From Leptolyngbya sp. NIES-2104 (GTDB taxonomy: Bacteria > Cyanobacteriota > Cyanobacteriia > Leptolyngbyales > Leptolyngbyaceae), in the NCBI RefSeq assembly GCF_001485215.1, contig NZ_BBWW01000001.1, positions 5,270,001 to 5,334,000 of the forward strand: a DNA stretch of 64,000 bases. The letters run 5' to 3'. Below are positions 48,785 to 57,507 of this stretch, piece after piece. The first letter of the stretch is position 1, and each line of letters begins with the position of its first letter. The notes beneath the pieces were generated by a model, which saw nothing but the letters and a program-made list of their open reading frames with translations, searched no databases and was not told the origin of the DNA. The position numbers were made by a program, and so were the translations under genes.

Positions 48785-49273
48785 ATGAAGCCGAAAGTCT
48801 ACATCGAAACGTCAATTCCCAGCTTCTACTATGAGGTCAGAATTCAGCCTGATATGATGGCGCGGCGCGATTGGACGCGGGACTGGTGGAACACCGTCAG
48901 TGATAATTATTTCCTCGTCACCAGTCTTGCAGTATTGGATGAACTCAACCGCGGCGACTTTCCGGGAAAAACTGAAGCGATCGATCTTCTCAGCAATTTA
49001 ACCATTGTTCCAATTGAAACCGCGATCGTGGAAATCGTTGAAACATATATTCGGCAACAACTGATGCCCAACGATCCGGTTGGCGATGCCCTACATCTTG
49101 CTCTGGCTTCCTATCACAAGTGCGACTTTCTATTAACTTGGAATTGTCGCCATTTGGCAAACGCAAATAAATTTGGGCACATCAGACGAGTCAACGCTAT
49201 GCTTGGCTTATATGTTCCAACACTGATCACGCCATTAGAGCTAATCGGAGCGCAAAATGACGAAGAAGGATGA
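48785..49273 (+). CDS. PIN-domain toxin-like protein inside the CRISPR region
   Basis: 162 residues: MKPKVYIETSIPSFYYEVRI, then MMARRDWTRDWWNTV, TSLAVLDELNRGDFPGKTEA and DALHLALASYHKCDFLLTWN with RHLANA. This PIN subgroup is common in cyanobacteria, with the small partner gene overlapping its 3' end, as here. Predicted metal-dependent RNase. It sits between the main array and the degraded trailing array. Confidence 0.82.
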   Translation: MKPKVYIETSIPSFYYEVRIQPDMMARRDWTRDWWNTVSDNYFLVTSLAVLDELNRGDFPGKTEAIDLLSNLTIVPIETAIVEIVETYIRQQLMPNDPVGDALHLALASYHKCDFLLTWNCRHLANANKFGHIRRVNAMLGLYVPTLITPLELIGAQNDEEG

Positions 49274-49433
49274 AGCGATTACCCAAATCCGCAAAGTTCG
49301 CCACATGATTTCTGAAGAACACGGGCATGAGCCGCAAAAGCTAGTTGATTACTACATCGAGCTACAAAAGAGTTATCCTGATTTCAAATCCTTCAAGGAT
49401 CAATCTACAGAGACAGTTCAAAGCTCAGTATGA
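49257..49433 (+). CDS. Small antitoxin-like partner of the PIN protein
   Basis: 58 residues from ATG 49257, overlapping the PIN gene end by 17 bases in another frame. It reads MTKKDEAITQIRKVRHMISE, then EHGHEPQKLVDYYIELQKSY and ends FKDQSTETVQSSV. The helical pattern MxKKDEAI..IRxxRHxIS...HDPxKLVxxYxELQK is typical of partners following this PIN subgroup. Too short for routine gene finding. Confidence 0.7.
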   Translation: MTKKDEAITQIRKVRHMISEEHGHEPQKLVDYYIELQKSYPDFKSFKDQSTETVQSSV

Positions 49434-49452
49434 GTTAGACGATCGCGGTCAG

Positions 49453-50000
49453 ATTCAGTTGATTGATTGCGATCTAATTAGTTGGAAACTGTAAGTCCTC
49501 TTCTTTCGCAATCTTTAGAAAATGCTTGCACCGACCCTTTGTAGATCGGATTAGTTGGAAACAGCTAGATGTCCAAGACCTGATGTACGTTTGCATCATC
49601 TTGCACTGATCCTTTGCGGTCGGATTAGTTGGAAACATCCAGGGTTCAAGCAAGCGGTTTACATTCTGCTTGCACCGGTCGTTTGCGATTGGATTAGCTG
49701 GAAACTTCCCGTCCACTGTAATCGTTTTGCCAAAGCAGCAAGCTCTTGCACCGGTCGTTTGCGATCGGATTAGTTGGAAACTCCCAGAATTCGGGTTGCC
49801 TCCATTGTGTGGTTTCGTCGATCCTTGTACCGATCCTTTGCGATCGGATTAGTTGAAAACCTCGAATTAATGATGACTTGATCGACGATTTGCTGCTTCC
49901 GATCGCAAGCGATCGGATTAGTTGAAAACTTGATTCCAGCGTTTTGAACCTGATGGTCTTGCCCGAACTTTCACCGATTGATTGCGATCGCAGTTGTCAG
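49453..50000 (+). CRISPR. Degraded trailing CRISPR array
   Basis: Seven or eight decayed copies of the main-array repeat: ending at 49489 (start decayed), then 49525-49562, 49600-49636, 49669-49705, 49745-49781, 49824-49860, about 49893-49929, and a last trace near 49969-50000. They keep CGGATTAGTTGGAAAC-like ends but vary inside (CCGGTCGTTTGCG, CCGACCCTTTGTAG). Same orientation as the main array; spacers of 32-43 nt. Probably the old trailer of the main array, cut off by the PIN pair. Confidence 0.85.
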
Positions 50001-50049
50001 AGATTCAAAAATGACGAATGCGATCGTTTTTTACTTGTCAACAAAAACT

Positions 50050-53000
50050 TCAATCTTCCTCAAAGCTTTGTTGAGAAAAGCGTAGAACACGGCAGTTTTC
50101 TGAAACGGTGCGAATGACGTTATCTGGAATGCCGTCTGGCGCGTTCACCTGAATTTCGAGCGTGATTTGGACATCGGCATTGAGACTGCTGAGATGCTGG
50201 ATCACTTCATTCGCAATTTGCGAGGTGTCGCGTGTGAGCCGAATCGGGTCGATCGATACAGCACCATAAAAACGCTGTACCTGTTTTTTCGGAGCAGCGA
50301 TCGATGGCAAACTGCTTTCACTAACTCGGAGAGATTGATTTGCTTGAGTCTTGTGATTTGGGTCTTGTCCGACTTCAGCGGAATTGTTTGTATCAACGAT
50401 CGCATTTCGAGCCGCTTCATCTGCATTCAACTGACGGAGTGCGACTTCAGGCTTAACAATGAAGTTTTGGGAACTCAATGAAACTGTAAAGGATTCTCTC
50501 GTTCCTGCTTTTAAGCCCAAATAGCGCTGTTTCGTGTCATCCCAACCCGTTGCATAAGCAAAATTTTCCTCCCAAAGCATTGCTGCTGCACCATCTTGAA
50601 TCGATTGAATCAGGATTTGCTCGTTTTTGAGTCTGGGGAGATAGAGGTAGTTCGATAAGTATGTCCAGAGTTTCTTAAGATCGAGGTGATCGACATCGCG
50701 CCATAGATAATGATCGAGTGCCTCTAATCGCAGAAAGTTCGCCGCGCAATTCGTCAGCAGATGACCTTCATGCAATGCTTTGCGGCTGGCACGCAGAATC
50801 GGAGAATCTTGCCCCTGGAGACGAACCTCTGTCCAGATTAATTGGTCTTTGGGATTAGTTGCGCTGGGATCGTGACCGGGAACGAGCAGCCATTGGTAAG
50901 CTTCTTTTAGCTGATAGTCAACGGTTTCAGTTGTTTGGGTGCGTTTAGCGATCGCTTGGTTACTCTGAAAAACATCTAAGTTGAGAACCGTTTTGTCTTG
51001 AACGATCGAGTCCCAAGCCAAATACTGACCGACACTTTGTTCTAGAATGGCAACCTTGGTTTTGTCAGGCACGAGGAACAACAGCAAATTTTTACAGTAG
51101 CGGGGACTCGCTCCCTTGTGACTGAGAATTGCCTCAACTTGCTGACGGGCTGCACTATCTGAGGTTTTAGCAATGTGAGAATGTTGGGAACTCAGAACAA
51201 CAAGGCGAACTCCCATTGTTTCTTCGTCAGGAATGTCAGCCGTTGAATCAGGAGCAATGTGAACGCCCGCAAATTCGCCCCGCTGCTTATCACTTTTTAG
51301 ACGATTGATGATTTCTTCCCAGATTCGGTCTTTGTCTTCTTGGATCTGGGTGGCGCGATCTTGAGCGGTGCGCGTGACATTGGGCTGAGTGGAGATCCAG
51401 TACCGATTGTTGCTATCGACGTAGAGATAGGTGGCTTGGTCGGTGAGGCGGCGGAGAGCATCCCCGAAGGTTGCGACGGTTTCGCCGGGTTGAACACAAC
51501 CGAGTTTGATTCGGCGATCTTCAATGCCTCGATTTGCGGCTTGGAGCGTGGGAGCCGAGCCGAGATAGATGGTTCGAGTGACGCGGCGACAGGCAGAGTA
51601 GCGTCCTAAGTTTGGGTTTTGATTGTCGATCGAAACAGGTAGCGAGTTTGCACCATCCACATCTTTTTCGATCACTGGAACCCAAGGATCGTCTAGATAG
51701 CGGGTGAGTTCGGTCTGCACTTGAGTATCATCCATTGAGATACTGGCAGGCATGATCAGAAGGTTCTTGTCTCCTCTGTCCCAAAGAGAATGAATCACTT
51801 TTGCCATCAAGCGTAAAACGCCACGGGTGCGCTGAAATTTGTCGAGGGTTGACCAGTCGGAGTAGAGTCGATCGAAGACTTCAGGATGAATCGGATACGC
51901 TTCTTCAAGGCGACGCTTGTAGCTAGCTTCGCGGCATTCGGAGGGAAATTCTTGTGCCTGATTTTGATAGAGATCGAAGAAAGCACGAACGACCGCATCG
52001 CGCGCAATGTAGGCATCGGGGTTGATCGGTTGAAAGAGGCGGCGACGCACAATTTCAAAGCTTTCTTCGGCGCTGGCGGGTCGCCACGGGGATTCGACTC
52101 GCCCGATCGCATTTTTGAGCCGATCGAGTGCCTGTTTTCCGCGATCGCCACCAATTTCGATATCAGAAGCCGGAATGCTGACGACGAGGAGAGTACGATC
52201 GGCGTTTTTGGCAGATTCGCTTAGGGTTTGGGCAAAAGTGACGTGAGTATCGAAGTTTCCGGCGGGAAGGTCGTTTTCTTCGTGAAGCTGACGGGCATAA
52301 GCAACCCACTCATCGATTAGAACTAGACACGGAGCATAACGGTTAAAGAGTGAGGTGAGCACATCGCCGGGGTTTGTGGCAGTTTCGTCGGATTGGCGAA
52401 TCATTTCGTAAGCGGCTCTGGCTTCTTGGGTTCCGCCTGCTGATTTGCCGAGTTGCCAAGCGATTTCGCCCCAGAGGGTGTGAACGATCGTGCCATCGGG
52501 TTTTTCGTGGGGTTGTCCTGGAGAAATCTTGTTACCGACCAGCACAACGGTATTGACAGTTTGAGGAGGTTCAGAAACGCCGACTTCTGCAAAAATTGGC
52601 TCTAATCCAGGTAAGTCTTTGGCATCGACTCCAGAACAAAGGTGATAGAGGGAGAGCATGGCATGAGTTTTGCCGCCTCCGAAGTTGGTTTGAAGTTCGA
52701 TGACGGGGTCGCCACCTTTGCCACTGAGTCGGGTTAAGGCATTTCCGAGTAGATGTTTGAGTCCATCGGTTAGATAGGTGCGGCGGAAGAATTCGTTGGG
52801 TAGGCGGTATTCATCGGAGCCTTTGTCCAGAAAAACTTGCCAGAGATCTGCTGCAAATTCGGCTTGTTGATAGCGACCGGAAGCGACATCTTGATGAGGC
52901 GTGACGATTTCGCGCCAGGGCTTGAGTCCGCTAACAGGTGTGCCTTCGAGGGAAGTGGCAGCGGCGCGGCGGGTTTCTCGACGGGCTTGTTCTTCGTAGC

Positions 53001-53424
53001 GCAGGCGGCGAAGTTCTTGGCGTTGCTTCTCAATGATTTCGGCTTCGGGGGCGGAAATTTCATTCAGGAGACGGACGATCGTATCTAATGCCCGCTCGGT
53101 GTCTTCAGTCGAAAAATTGCTGTGTGCCCAAGTATTCCGAACTTCAAGGAGTTCGTTGATGTAGGCGCGATGGTGTTTGCTGAAGATACTGCCGAAAACG
53201 TCTTTCCATAGTCGATCGATGAGTTTCAACTGAAGTGAAACGTCTTCTTGGAGCATTTGCTCTGGGGTGGATTTGGACGATCGATTGGCGCTGAGGGTGG
53301 GGGTGATTTGGGTGAGCCAAGCGGAACGATAGCGATTTTTGAGTTCTCGATCGATGAAAGGATAGAGACCGTCTCGCAGGAGATCAAGGGCGCGACCGAC
53401 TCGTTCTTTGTTGGTGATTGCCAT
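50050..53424 (-). CDS. DUF499 ATPase with N-terminal Swt1/HEPN-type domain
   Basis: 1124 residues. Residues 1-125 form a helical HEPN-like domain of the Swt1 type, with RNTWAH (R96 to H101) matching the RX4H RNase motif. The DUF499 ATPase part has Walker A QTNFGGGKTHAM (GGGKT 249-253) and Walker B CLVLIDEWVAY (about 366-376). The C-terminal part is long and ends VRTVSENCRVLRFSQQSFEE. It begins 3 bases after the DUF1156 methyltransferase stop, so the two are co-translated. DUF499-DUF1156 pairs occur in DISARM-related antiphage arrays. Predicted motor of a defence complex. Confidence 0.85.
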   Translation of the reverse strand: MAITNKERVGRALDLLRDGLYPFIDRELKNRYRSAWLTQITPTLSANRSSKSTPEQMLQEDVSLQLKLIDRLWKDVFGSIFSKHHRAYINELLEVRNTWAHSNFSTEDTERALDTIVRLLNEISAPEAEIIEKQRQELRRLRYEEQARRETRRAAATSLEGTPVSGLKPWREIVTPHQDVASGRYQQAEFAADLWQVFLDKGSDEYRLPNEFFRRTYLTDGLKHLLGNALTRLSGKGGDPVIELQTNFGGGKTHAMLSLYHLCSGVDAKDLPGLEPIFAEVGVSEPPQTVNTVVLVGNKISPGQPHEKPDGTIVHTLWGEIAWQLGKSAGGTQEARAAYEMIRQSDETATNPGDVLTSLFNRYAPCLVLIDEWVAYARQLHEENDLPAGNFDTHVTFAQTLSESAKNADRTLLVVSIPASDIEIGGDRGKQALDRLKNAIGRVESPWRPASAEESFEIVRRRLFQPINPDAYIARDAVVRAFFDLYQNQAQEFPSECREASYKRRLEEAYPIHPEVFDRLYSDWSTLDKFQRTRGVLRLMAKVIHSLWDRGDKNLLIMPASISMDDTQVQTELTRYLDDPWVPVIEKDVDGANSLPVSIDNQNPNLGRYSACRRVTRTIYLGSAPTLQAANRGIEDRRIKLGCVQPGETVATFGDALRRLTDQATYLYVDSNNRYWISTQPNVTRTAQDRATQIQEDKDRIWEEIINRLKSDKQRGEFAGVHIAPDSTADIPDEETMGVRLVVLSSQHSHIAKTSDSAARQQVEAILSHKGASPRYCKNLLLFLVPDKTKVAILEQSVGQYLAWDSIVQDKTVLNLDVFQSNQAIAKRTQTTETVDYQLKEAYQWLLVPGHDPSATNPKDQLIWTEVRLQGQDSPILRASRKALHEGHLLTNCAANFLRLEALDHYLWRDVDHLDLKKLWTYLSNYLYLPRLKNEQILIQSIQDGAAAMLWEENFAYATGWDDTKQRYLGLKAGTRESFTVSLSSQNFIVKPEVALRQLNADEAARNAIVDTNNSAEVGQDPNHKTQANQSLRVSESSLPSIAAPKKQVQRFYGAVSIDPIRLTRDTSQIANEVIQHLSSLNADVQITLEIQVNAPDGIPDNVIRTVSENCRVLRFSQQSFEED

Positions 53425-53427
53425 GAC

Positions 53428-56223
53428 TTATATGGGGAGGAGTTCGATTTGCTGGGTGGAGGCGGATTGAGCGGCGAGACGGGTGATTTCTGCCCAGGAG
53501 ATCACAAGGCTGTTGTAGGCGATCGCTTCTTGGGTCCAGGATTTGCGATCGCAGATGTTGTAGAGGCGGTAGGCGAGATCGCGGTAGATTTCAGCGCGAT
53601 CGGGGTCGAGTTGGTTGAGCAGGAATGCGGCTTGATGTTCTCCGCGTTCTTGCAGGGTTTTGATCAGGTGTTGGGTGGCTTCCCAGTCGGGGATGCGGGT
53701 GTCGCCTATGGGGTTCCATTGGGCGGGGAGATCGTCGCGGTGCAGAAGGCGGACTTTGCCGTATTTGGCGGTGAGAATGCCTGCGGTGACTAAGCCTTGA
53801 ATGCTGGTGACTTTGGCTTTGGAGAGGGTTTCGGCATCGCCAAAGTTACCGTCCTCGAATTGGTGTTGCTCGAACCAGGTGAGTGCCCAACGGGTGTCGG
53901 CATCGAGTTCGCCTTCCTGTTCGGTGAGGTATTCGTCGAGGGTTTGGTTGATCAGTTGTAGGGCGGTGCGGACGCGCATGGGGGAGCCGTCGGATTCGAG
54001 GACTTGTTTGTAGCGGGAGAAGACTGCCATGCCGGGTCCGATGCTGGCTTGGGCGAGATCGACGGGGGCGATGTTGCCTTGCTGCATGGCGCGGAGGGCG
54101 GCGGGGAGTTCGCGTTTGAGGGCGGTGAGGAAGTCGCGGCGGGTGGTTTTGGCGGCGTTGGTGGGGAGAGGGCGACAGACGAGAGCGATTGAAGAAGCAA
54201 GAGCATTCTTGCCCTGTCCCACTATTCGATTGTCTCTTTCTGTTCTCATAGGCCACGTTCCAGTTACACTAAAGCCTGATTGAATCAGACTTTCCAGCAT
54301 AGTCTCCCATCCTGTAGATGCAGCAATCCTCAGCGCATTTGCACTATCCTTTTTCACTTCAGTTTGTTTAAAGGCATAGAAGACAGTGAATGGATAGTCA
54401 GGATGAGAGGCTTCGTAAGTTCTTCTAAATGCTTCGTGCAGTCCATCCTCAAAAAACTGGCGAGCTTTTTCTTTATCGCCTCCAAATCGATACGGTGCAG
54501 CAACTAATTCTTGTTCTTTTGGAGTTGCTATCGTGCTGAAGAGGGTAGGATAAATATCCTCAAGTGAACGACGCAGCCAAACATAAAAGAAGTCAGACAA
54601 TTCTGCGTAACTAATGTTGTCATAGTATGGAGGGTCAGTTGTAAATACAAGTGCTGGCACAGAAGTATCTCTAACATACTTTGTTGCGTCCTGCTGGTGA
54701 GCGTAACCAGGCAGTCCTTTTCCAAGATTATTGATTGCACGAACTACAGTCTTAATCGTAGTTATATAGTCACCAGCAGCGTTGTTAAAAGTGTTAGATT
54801 CAGCGTAATCCCACACCATTGGAATAGCTTGTTTTGTAAAAGCGTGAATTGCCTGATCTGTACTCGGTGACCATGTTGCTAATGCACATAAACTATCACT
54901 TAGTTTGCTTAGAGCAAGTCCTAAATAAGTTGTGACTGCATCTGCATAAACTGCCGAATCAGTTGAATTCTTCTCTGAGCTTGCTTCTCTAGCTTGATTG
55001 ATGTCATGACATATCTGTTTGTGTGCTTCTTTAACTAAATCACTGAGAGTAGTAAGGGCGACAAGTTGACGAGGAGTAAAAAGATCTGCGGGAGTATACA
55101 ATCCAAAGTTACGGCACCATAAATCGCGAGGATTTGGAGCAAATTCTATTGCTAGATCTGTAGTATCAACCTTTGGAATCTCAGGACAAGGAGCAAAGTA
55201 AGCAGGTAGATACAATCTACCTCTCTTGGCTTGAACTACTACGGCTGTTGGTACAATGCCTAGAAACTTGGCTTTCGCTTGCTCAGATACATAATCTCTT
55301 GTTGTTACCGTCTCACAGAAGGCGCATTCAAAAATTCCTGATGTTCCGCGTTTGAATCCTTTTTTTGGATCTTCGTATCGTTGAGGTGGCTTATTGCTGA
55401 TACTGAATTTAACTTCTTGTCCTGAGACTTCAGGTACTAAGTAAGCTTCTTTCCCCTTCTTTGAAGATAGAACAAACGAAGATAAAAGCGGCATCTGACA
55501 TCCACAAGTCGGATTCGGACACTTCACCGTTCTCGCCCACAACCAAGCAATAACCGTCGCCTCACCCTCACCCAATTCCTTTGGCAATTTCACCTTCGGA
55601 TACAGATGCCCAATCCGCTTTTCTGCCTCATCCCGAATCCATTTCCCGTAGTAGCGCACATCTTCCGCCAACCCTTGCGCCCCAAACCATTGATTCGCCT
55701 TCAGTTGCTTCTGTGCCTCCGGATTCACAGGCGGCAGATCCTTAAACTTCGGCGGAATCTCAATCAACGCCTTCGTAATCAGCACCGCCACCGGATTGAT
55801 ATCACTCGCATGAGCTTCCAACCCCAACCGCTGCACCTCCAACGGAATCGATCCCCCACCACAAAACGGGTCAAGCACCGGAGGCGGATTCCCATTCGTC
55901 GATTTCAGAATCTCTGCTTGCGCCTCTGCTAACAATGCCTGATTATTCACATTCTCCCAAGCCACCAGTTTTTCGATCAATTCCAGCAGTCGCTTTCTCT
56001 CTGTTGCCTGTGCTTCTTCAGTTGGAAACTCTTCGGGTCGTGCAGAAGGATCATCGACCAAAGATGCAAATAATACAGCCCGACAAGATGCAAGCGGTCT
56101 CCGCGCCCACCAAAGATGCAGTGTCGAAGGATGCCCGTGACGAATCGACTTTTCACGCGCTGACTGTTTGTTAATCTCTTCTAGAGGGAGGGAGACTTCA
56201 ATGAGTTTCTTACGATCGGGCAT
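53428..56223 (-). CDS. DUF1156-domain DNA (adenine) methyltransferase
   Basis: 931 residues. N-terminal DUF1156: LIEVSLPLEEINKQSAREKS, IRHGHPSTLHLWWARRPLAS. SAM-binding motif I VLDPFCGGGSIPLE (118-124) and catalytic motif IV TDPPYYDNISYAEL (DPPY from 530) predict N6-adenine or N4-cytosine methylation. Two Cys pairs (CPNPTCGC and CAFCETV) suggest a zinc ribbon between them. It would mark host DNA. First gene of the unit with the DUF499 ATPase; divergent from the DUF4351 gene. Confidence 0.9.
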   Translation of the reverse strand: MPDRKKLIEVSLPLEEINKQSAREKSIRHGHPSTLHLWWARRPLASCRAVLFASLVDDPSARPEEFPTEEAQATERKRLLELIEKLVAWENVNNQALLAEAQAEILKSTNGNPPPVLDPFCGGGSIPLEVQRLGLEAHASDINPVAVLITKALIEIPPKFKDLPPVNPEAQKQLKANQWFGAQGLAEDVRYYGKWIRDEAEKRIGHLYPKVKLPKELGEGEATVIAWLWARTVKCPNPTCGCQMPLLSSFVLSSKKGKEAYLVPEVSGQEVKFSISNKPPQRYEDPKKGFKRGTSGIFECAFCETVTTRDYVSEQAKAKFLGIVPTAVVVQAKRGRLYLPAYFAPCPEIPKVDTTDLAIEFAPNPRDLWCRNFGLYTPADLFTPRQLVALTTLSDLVKEAHKQICHDINQAREASSEKNSTDSAVYADAVTTYLGLALSKLSDSLCALATWSPSTDQAIHAFTKQAIPMVWDYAESNTFNNAAGDYITTIKTVVRAINNLGKGLPGYAHQQDATKYVRDTSVPALVFTTDPPYYDNISYAELSDFFYVWLRRSLEDIYPTLFSTIATPKEQELVAAPYRFGGDKEKARQFFEDGLHEAFRRTYEASHPDYPFTVFYAFKQTEVKKDSANALRIAASTGWETMLESLIQSGFSVTGTWPMRTERDNRIVGQGKNALASSIALVCRPLPTNAAKTTRRDFLTALKRELPAALRAMQQGNIAPVDLAQASIGPGMAVFSRYKQVLESDGSPMRVRTALQLINQTLDEYLTEQEGELDADTRWALTWFEQHQFEDGNFGDAETLSKAKVTSIQGLVTAGILTAKYGKVRLLHRDDLPAQWNPIGDTRIPDWEATQHLIKTLQERGEHQAAFLLNQLDPDRAEIYRDLAYRLYNICDRKSWTQEAIAYNSLVISWAEITRLAAQSASTQQIELLPI

Positions 56224-56561
56224 CGCTTTACACTTCTTAAACTGGGTTGGTACTTATACGTATGTAACGAAGTTTACCCAGACTTAAGGTTTCAGCACGC
56301 ACAAAGCCTTAACAATTCCTACACAAAATCTTGATAGATGAAATGCACTACTTCAGTGATTGCACGGATTTAAAGCAAAGAACGTCTGCTACAAATAGCA
56401 TTCCGCGAAATCATCCTTACGTATACTTAGATTCTCAGCAGAAACTCTTTCGCCGTTTTATAAAACTTGCCTGCGTTCAAAAAGCGTAATTCAGGAACTT
56501 GTTCGACGAGGAACGCGATCACTTTTTCTGTCAATATAGTTCTGTTGAACTGACGCGATCG
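56224..56561. promoter_or_regulatory. Divergent promoter region between methyltransferase and DUF4351 genes
   Basis: About 340 bases, AT-rich, between two diverging genes and so expected to hold both promoters. ATACGTATG (56256-56264) and ACGTATACT (56419-56427) are near-palindromic and share ACGTAT. No confident operator or RNA is assigned. Confidence 0.35.
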
Positions 56562-57506
56562 ATGACTGATTCTCCCCGTGCTGATTTCGATAGCCCTTGG
56601 AAGGAAGCGCTAGACGACTACTTTCAAGAATTTATCGCGTTCTTTTTCCCGCAAATTTACGCTGATATCGATTGGAACAGGGAATACGAATTTCTCGACA
56701 AAGAACTCCAGCAGATCGTCCGTGATGCAGAAATCGGCAAACGTTATGCCGACAAGCTTGTAAAAGTGTGGCGCAAAAGCGGCATTGAAGCCTGGGTCTT
56801 GGCGCACATTGAAATTCAAGCCCAAGAAGAAACAGGCTTTGGTGAGCGGATGTTTATCTACAATTACCGACTCCGCGATCGATACGATCGTCCAGTCGTC
56901 AGCCTAGCCGTCTTAGGCGATGATCGCTTCAATTGGCGACCTTCTCAATATCAGAATGAATTCTGGGGTTGCGCGATTACTTTTGACTTCCCGATCGTCA
57001 AACTCTTGGACTATGAATCGCGGTGGGATGAATTAGTCAGCAGCACAAATCCCTTTGCAACCGTTGTAATGGCTCATCTCAAAGCCAAAGAAACGCGTAA
57101 CAATCCGCTCGATCGCAAACTCTGGAAATTCACGTTGACTCGGCAATTGTATGAAAGAGGCTACGATCGAGAAGACATTCTAAAACTGTATCGATTTATC
57201 GATTGGTTGCTGGCACTCCCAGAAGATTTAGAATTAGAGTTGAAACAAGACCTAGACCGATTACAGGAGCAACAGACCATGCCTCACGTCACAGGGATAG
57301 AAAGACTTGGCAGCGCTAAAGTTATTCTTGTTCAATTAACGCGACTTTTTGGAGAGCTTCCCTCTAATCTTCAGAGTCAAGTTCAATCTCTGTCTGCATC
57401 TCAGCTAGACGAGTTGGCACTTGCTCTTCTGAACTTTACAAGTATTGAAGATGTAACCAACTGGTTACAGGCAAATCCAACACAGCAGCCCCCGTGGAAC
57501 GCTTGA
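56562..57506 (+). CDS. Rpn/PD-(D/E)XK-like protein with C-terminal DUF4351
   Basis: About 314 residues from ATG 56562; the frame is open from 56499. It opens SPWKEALDDYFQEFIAFFFP and continues with ADKLVKVWRKSGIEAWVLAH and IEIQAQEETGFGERMFIYNY. The HIEIQ strand with the upstream Asp and Lys resembles the nuclease core of Rpn/transposase-like proteins. The C-terminus (LFGELPSNLQSQVQSLSASQ, LDELALALLNFTSIEDVTNW) is DUF4351. Its stop is separated from the convergent helicase stop by one base. Common as multicopy genes in cyanobacteria, so it may be an independent insertion. Confidence 0.8.
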   Translation: MTDSPRADFDSPWKEALDDYFQEFIAFFFPQIYADIDWNREYEFLDKELQQIVRDAEIGKRYADKLVKVWRKSGIEAWVLAHIEIQAQEETGFGERMFIYNYRLRDRYDRPVVSLAVLGDDRFNWRPSQYQNEFWGCAITFDFPIVKLLDYESRWDELVSSTNPFATVVMAHLKAKETRNNPLDRKLWKFTLTRQLYERGYDREDILKLYRFIDWLLALPEDLELELKQDLDRLQEQQTMPHVTGIERLGSAKVILVQLTRLFGELPSNLQSQVQSLSASQLDELALALLNFTSIEDVTNWLQANPTQQPPWNA

Positions 57507-57507
57507 G

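Noticed and set aside
46065-49852. Many frames of 60-100 codons containing LAPILCDRISW or HRSFAIGLVGN repeats
   Set aside because: These are translations of CRISPR repeats and spacers, not proteins.
53248-53793. 181-codon plus-strand frame across the methyltransferase/DUF499 junction
   Set aside because: Gly/Asp/Val-rich antisense shadow of two well-supported genes.
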